A DNA stretch of 8,314 bases from Methanosarcinales archaeon. Lineage in GTDB: Archaea; Halobacteriota; Methanosarcinia; Methanosarcinales; Methanogasteraceae. Positions 5,894-8,314 of this stretch are shown piece after piece. The stretch covers positions 1 to 8,314 of the forward strand of contig DAOVGE010000103.1 in the NCBI GenBank assembly GCA_030672605.1, in the 5' to 3' direction. Both the position numbers and the translations under genes were made by a program. The notes below the pieces were generated by a model that saw only the letters and a program-made list of their open reading frames with translations, searched no databases and was not told where the DNA came from. Positions within the stretch are counted from its first letter, which is position 1; every line of letters begins with the position of its first letter.

Positions 5894-6481
5894 CTATGAC
5901 GGGAATTGTGTGTTGGTTCTCAACACGCGTGGAAAACCAACGTCAGCATTTCTGATGCATGTCTCCAATATAACTGTTGTGGCTGAATCAGGGTCATCTG
6001 TGGAATGTGGAGTATCATCCGCCGCCGAACAGACATAATCAAACCACCAGGTCCGGTAATCTACCACTGCTCGCAAAATCGTTACCTTGATCTGATCTTC
6101 CATCCTTCTGAAGTGCCGGTCCAACGTTACAATCCCATCCACTTCTGGCAGAGAAATCGCGGAGACAAAGTGAATAGCGTCCGCCCCCGGCAAACCTGTA
6201 GATGCTGAAATAGCCAGAACCGAATCCATAAAGGTGTAAAAATCTTCAGCATAATGTATTTGCAGATTCTCTATCCGTTGTAATGTCGTTACATGCTTCA
6301 ATCCCACTTTTTCACTGATATTTCTGGTGAAGAAACCACCTATTTCTGCCAATCCAAAAACCGAGGTTGCTGCTGGAAGTCTATCACGAATCATCGTATC
6401 GATGACACTTCGGCAGATTTTATGATTTGGATCTGTCGGTAGAAAGGCACCTATAAAGACAGATGAATCGATATATTTCAT
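5894..6481 (-). CDS. PIN-domain ribonuclease (VapC-like toxin) with C-terminal extension
   Basis: The product is 195 aa. Residues 1-~138 are a PIN domain, a metal-dependent RNase fold used by VapC toxins. The four conserved acidic positions are visible: D5 (YIDSSVFIG), E46 (GLAEIGG), D101 (GADAIHFVSA) and D121 (VTLDRHF). VapC toxins are about 130-145 aa, so the last ~55 residues (from about VVDYRTWWFDYV, then SAADDTPHSTDD) are extra. They show no recognisable domain and may come from a lost stop codon. The start ATG lies 3 nt after the stop of the upstream small gene, and the AGGGAG Shine-Dalgarno sits inside that gene's last codons, so translation is coupled. With the preceding gene it is inferred to form a toxin-antitoxin pair. 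Confidence 0.85.
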   Translation of the reverse strand: MKYIDSSVFIGAFLPTDPNHKICRSVIDTMIRDRLPAATSVFGLAEIGGFFTRNISEKVGLKHVTTLQRIENLQIHYAEDFYTFMDSVLAISASTGLPGADAIHFVSAISLPEVDGIVTLDRHFRRMEDQIKVTILRAVVDYRTWWFDYVCSAADDTPHSTDDPDSATTVILETCIRNADVGFPRVLRTNTQFPS

Positions 6482-6484
6482 TCA

Positions 6485-6730
6485 TCAACGCTCCCTCTCC
6501 TTCAGGAAATCCCCCACCGTAAGCGAAATTCCTTTCTTCTTCAAGATTTCCATCGTTTCTTTCGCTAATTCATCCAAAGTATCGAGAATTTGTTCATCTT
6601 TTTTCACATTACTGGTTCTTCTTAATTCCCCCAATATGTCCAGCAATTCTCTTGTTTCCGGAGGCAGTATCTTTAATCTCCATAAACCTGTAAGATTGAT
6701 TGGCTGGGTTCTTATCACAGTCGGGGTCAT
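6485..6730 (-). CDS. small protein, putative antitoxin partner of the PIN-domain gene
   Basis: The product is 81 aa and of no family I can name with certainty. The N-terminus (TPTVIRTQPINLTGLWRLKI) could contribute beta structure. Residues ~23-80 are charged and helical in character (PETRELLDILGELRR, then DTLDELAKETMEILKKKG), ending GDFLKERER. The size, order (antitoxin first), 3-nt spacing to the PIN gene and shared strand are the usual layout of vapBC-type loci, but no classic AbrB, RHH or PHD motif is evident, so the role rests mainly on position. The ATG has AGGAG 8 nt upstream and a TATA-like box about 30 nt upstream. Confidence 0.7.
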   Translation of the reverse strand: MTPTVIRTQPINLTGLWRLKILPPETRELLDILGELRRTSNVKKDEQILDTLDELAKETMEILKKKGISLTVGDFLKERER

Positions 6731-6758
6731 CTTCGTATCTCCTTTGCTTTAAGATTGT

Positions 6759-6767
6759 CTTATATCG
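6759..6767 (-). promoter_or_regulatory. candidate TATA box for the antitoxin-PIN cluster
   Basis: The minus-strand sequence CGATATAAG lies 29-37 nt before the ATG at 6730. It would start transcription at about 6735-6742, with a very short leader next to the AGGAG ribosome site (6739-6743). It lies between the 5S pseudogene and the antitoxin gene. Confidence 0.4.
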
Positions 6768-6846
6768 ATCCTTGACATCTGGATATCAAATACTTTGTCA
6801 TGGTCAAAACTCCCACTACGGTAACATCTTTCAGAAAATCAGAATC

Positions 6847-6970
6847 GAGCACATCAACGTTTGTGACTTCCCGTGGGCTCTCGCAACCACTGTTACGCAA
6901 CCACGAAACGCAGACCAGGCTTATCTTCTGTGTTTGGGGATCAGATACCAGAGTTTCCCTGCCGCTGTCC
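6847..6970 (-). pseudogene. degenerate 5S rRNA copy lacking its 5' helix strand
   Basis: On the minus strand this segment matches the intact 5S gene at 7653-7780 with by-eye identity in the high eighties percent. Long identical blocks include the 3' half (ACGGGAAGTCACAAACG) and the loop region AACACAGAAGATAAGCCTG. It carries several single-base insertions, and the universally conserved CCCATCCCGAAC loop is altered to TGATCCCCAAAC. The 5' strand of helix I (GAGTACATCGG in the intact copy) is replaced by unrelated sequence (AAACTTGCTGG) belonging to the upstream protease gene, so the terminal helix cannot form. The 3' strand is retained, and similarity runs about 8 nt past it to about 6839. It is therefore a 5'-truncated, decayed duplicate rather than a functional second 5S gene. 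Confidence 0.85.
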
Positions 6971-7246
6971 AGCAAGTTTTAGTGTTATCACTGATTTCCA
7001 AAATTTTGAACTGCCGCCGATGCCATACATCTCATGATCACCCTCTGTCGGAGTCTCTTCAAACAGATATCTCGCATAATTCGGCAGGGTCGTAATATCG
7101 GCACCAGTATCCACAAGAAACATCTCTTCGATAACACCGTACTTCGTCTGCAAGGATATCGGAATTTCAGGATAAATAACCTCGCAATCGAACGTTAAGA
7201 TATACCGCCTGCTGTATGGGTACTTAAATACAGAACTGGTAGACAC
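6941..7246 (-). CDS. retropepsin-like (clan AA) aspartic protease, C-terminally truncated
   Basis: The likely start is the GTG at 7246, because GAGGAG lies about 7 nt upstream; the frame is open to a TTG at 7297, which lacks such a site. The product is 101 aa. The active-site motif FLVDTGADITTLP (catalytic Asp about residue 46) and the glycine-rich flap YGIGGSS (about residues 72-78) are clear for a retroviral-type aspartic protease, which works as a dimer. Family members continue ~40 more residues to an ILGR-like strand and a second hydrophobic-Gly element. Here coding sequence ends at ITLKLAG and the last residues (QRQGNSGI) are read from the 5S pseudogene. The protein is probably inactive or misfolded. 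The gene overlaps the 3' end of the DUF5678-like gene by 23 nt, so the two were translated together. Confidence 0.7.
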   Translation of the reverse strand: MSTSSVFKYPYSRRYILTFDCEVIYPEIPISLQTKYGVIEEMFLVDTGADITTLPNYARYLFEETPTEGDHEMYGIGGSSKFWKSVITLKLAGQRQGNSGI

Positions 7247-7421
7247 AAACAGACTCCTCTGGAGGTATAAATCTAAATACAAGACGCTTATTTCCAAGCA
7301 AACCGTTCTCTTTCACGGTTTCAAAGACCTTTTTGAACGTTTTATCGTGGGCGACAACGGTATCATCGATGCATGCTACATGACCGCTTCCGTATCTTTT
7401 GTACAATTCTCTGATATCCAT
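7224..7421 (-). CDS. DUF5678-like small protein
   Basis: The product is 65 aa. The pattern YGSGHVACIDDTVVAHDKTF, followed by a helical KKVFETVKENG and a final strand LVFRFIPPEE, fits the small archaeal DUF5678 family (beta-beta-helix-beta). Its function is unknown, but in my recollection such genes often precede aspartic protease genes as here. GGTGGT lies about 6 nt before the ATG as a ribosome site. The stop lies inside the start of the protease gene, indicating one transcript. It begins 231 nt downstream of the intact 5S rRNA on the same strand and may be read from its own promoter or by read-through from the rRNA operon. Confidence 0.7.
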   Translation of the reverse strand: MDIRELYKRYGSGHVACIDDTVVAHDKTFKKVFETVKENGLLGNKRLVFRFIPPEESVCVYQFCI

Positions 7422-7485
7422 CTGAGACCACCTTTGAAGTCGTCTGGAATCTCATGCTTTTTGTGTACCTGACATAACCAAATCC

Positions 7486-7496
7486 GATATAATAAC
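7486..7496 (-). promoter_or_regulatory. candidate TATA box for the DUF5678/protease pair
   Basis: The minus-strand sequence GTTATTATATC, about 65-75 nt before the ATG at 7421, would give a leader of about 40 nt. A second AT-rich option, CACATATAC, lies near 7530-7538. A small GCGCCA/TGGCAC hairpin sits at 7509-7524 between them. Confidence 0.3.
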
Positions 7497-7590
7497 AATT
7501 TCGGTGCTGCGCCACTACTGGCACAGCTTGTATATGTGAGTTATAGCGCTATCGCACCAGCCGCAGCCTTGAGCTTCATCAGGATTACAA

Positions 7591-7606
7591 CTTAAAAAGA
7601 AAAGCA
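7591..7606 (-). terminator. T-rich terminator of the rRNA operon
   Basis: On the minus strand TGCTTTTCTTTTTAAG occurs 47 nt after the 5S 3' end. It is the only long T-rich tract between the 5S gene and the DUF5678-like gene, and it fits archaeal T-tract termination. Confidence 0.45.
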
Positions 7607-7652
7607 GATCATTGTGTATTGCAGTCATATTTCATTCTTTGTGATCAGAATT

Positions 7653-7780
7653 GAGCACATCAGCGTTTGTGACTTCCCGTGGGCTCTCGCACCACAGTAC
7701 GCACCACAAACGCAGGCAGGCTTATCTTCTGTGTTCGGGATGGGTACAGGAGTTTCCCTACCGCTGTGGCCGATGTACTC
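7653..7780 (-). rRNA. rrf: 5S ribosomal RNA
   Basis: The minus strand contains the conserved 5S core CCCATCCCGAACAC, followed by AGAAGATAAGCC, and the 3' block GAGAGCCCACGGGAA. The ends were set by the terminal helix: GAGTACATCGG at the 5' end pairs with CTGATGTGCTC at the 3' end over 11 bp with two G-U pairs. The resulting length of 128 nt is normal for an archaeal 5S. It follows the 23S gene by about 80 nt in the same direction, so it is the last gene of an rRNA operon whose 16S and most of whose 23S lie beyond the right edge. Confidence 0.95.
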
Positions 7781-7803
7781 GTGTGTTTCCGTGTATATTG
7801 TGC

Positions 7804-7858
7804 GATCTGGATATCGCCTGAATCGAGCCGACCGAAGTCAGCTCACATCCAGTAGATC
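7804..7858 (-). other. hairpin in the 23S-5S spacer (probable processing structure)
   Basis: Within the short spacer, GAGCTGAC-TTCG-GTCGGCTC forms an 8-bp stem with a UUCG tetraloop (7825-7844). It is enclosed by GATCT(ACT)GGAT pairing with ATCCAGATC (7847-7858 with 7804-7812), leaving a 3-nt bulge. The structure sits right after the 23S 3' end and may guide processing. It does not form the symmetric bulge-helix-bulge motif by itself. Confidence 0.45.
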
Positions 7859-7860
7859 CT

Positions 7861-8314
<454 letters not shown>

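Noticed and set aside
5061..6038. 325-aa plus-strand open frame opposite the draG-like and PIN genes
   Set aside because: It lies antisense to two genes with clear catalytic motifs, has repetitive Ala/Ser/Thr composition typical of GC-rich antisense frames, and no family resemblance or start signal.
6760..6975. 71-aa minus-strand open frame across the 5S pseudogene
   Set aside because: About two thirds of it is translated 5S sequence. Only the end (FLKDVTVVG onward) lies outside, and it is mentioned as possible protease remnant.
7501..7590. possible tRNA downstream of 5S, as tRNA genes often follow 5S in archaea
   Set aside because: No T-arm GGTTCRA, no 7-bp acceptor pairing and no consistent cloverleaf could be found; only a small 6-bp hairpin.

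Overview
The window is archaeal, and most likely from a euryarchaeon of the Methanomicrobia/Methanosarcinales-ANME-Syntrophoarchaeum sort. The evidence is an RNA polymerase B subunit split into B'' (rpoB2) and B' (rpoB1), a 23S-5S rRNA end with archaeal signature sequence, TATA-type promoters, and a secreted protein with a PEF-CTERM sorting tail. The exact lineage is an inference; the 23S fragment at the right edge would settle it.

Layout: (1) 1-2846, plus strand: the 3' part of rpoB2 followed by complete rpoB1. The largest-subunit gene rpoA1, which normally follows, is missing. (2) 2768-3298, minus strand: a PUA-domain RNA-binding protein that converges on rpoB1 and overlaps its 3' end. (3) 3400-4018, plus strand: promoter, structured leader and a small secreted cysteine-rich PEF-CTERM protein whose gene is split by a frameshift, then a terminator. 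(4) 4019-4981: almost 1 kb without a credible gene, holding several families of short inverted repeats, the whole bracketed by an imperfect inverted repeat. (5) 4982-6730, minus strand: a three-gene cluster of small putative antitoxin, PIN-domain (VapC-like) nuclease and ADP-ribosylglycohydrolase (DraG family). The draG-like gene also has its own candidate promoter giving a leaderless start. (6) 6839-6971: a degenerate 5S rRNA copy that has lost the 5' strand of its terminal helix. (7) 6941-7421, minus strand: a DUF5678-like small protein overlapping a retropepsin-like aspartic protease whose 3' end runs into the 5S pseudogene. (8) 7653-8314, minus strand: intact 5S rRNA and the last ~450 nt of 23S rRNA, the distal end of an rRNA operon entering from the right.

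The left part is core transcription machinery; everything from 3.3 to 7.6 kb looks accessory. The most unusual part is at 6.84-7.78 kb: two 5S-like copies in the same orientation flank a two-gene DUF5678/protease module, and the inner copy truncates the protease. The antitoxin/PIN/ADP-ribosylglycohydrolase cluster next to it is the other candidate for an uncharacterised functional unit. No CRISPR array, complete insertion sequence or tRNA gene was found.
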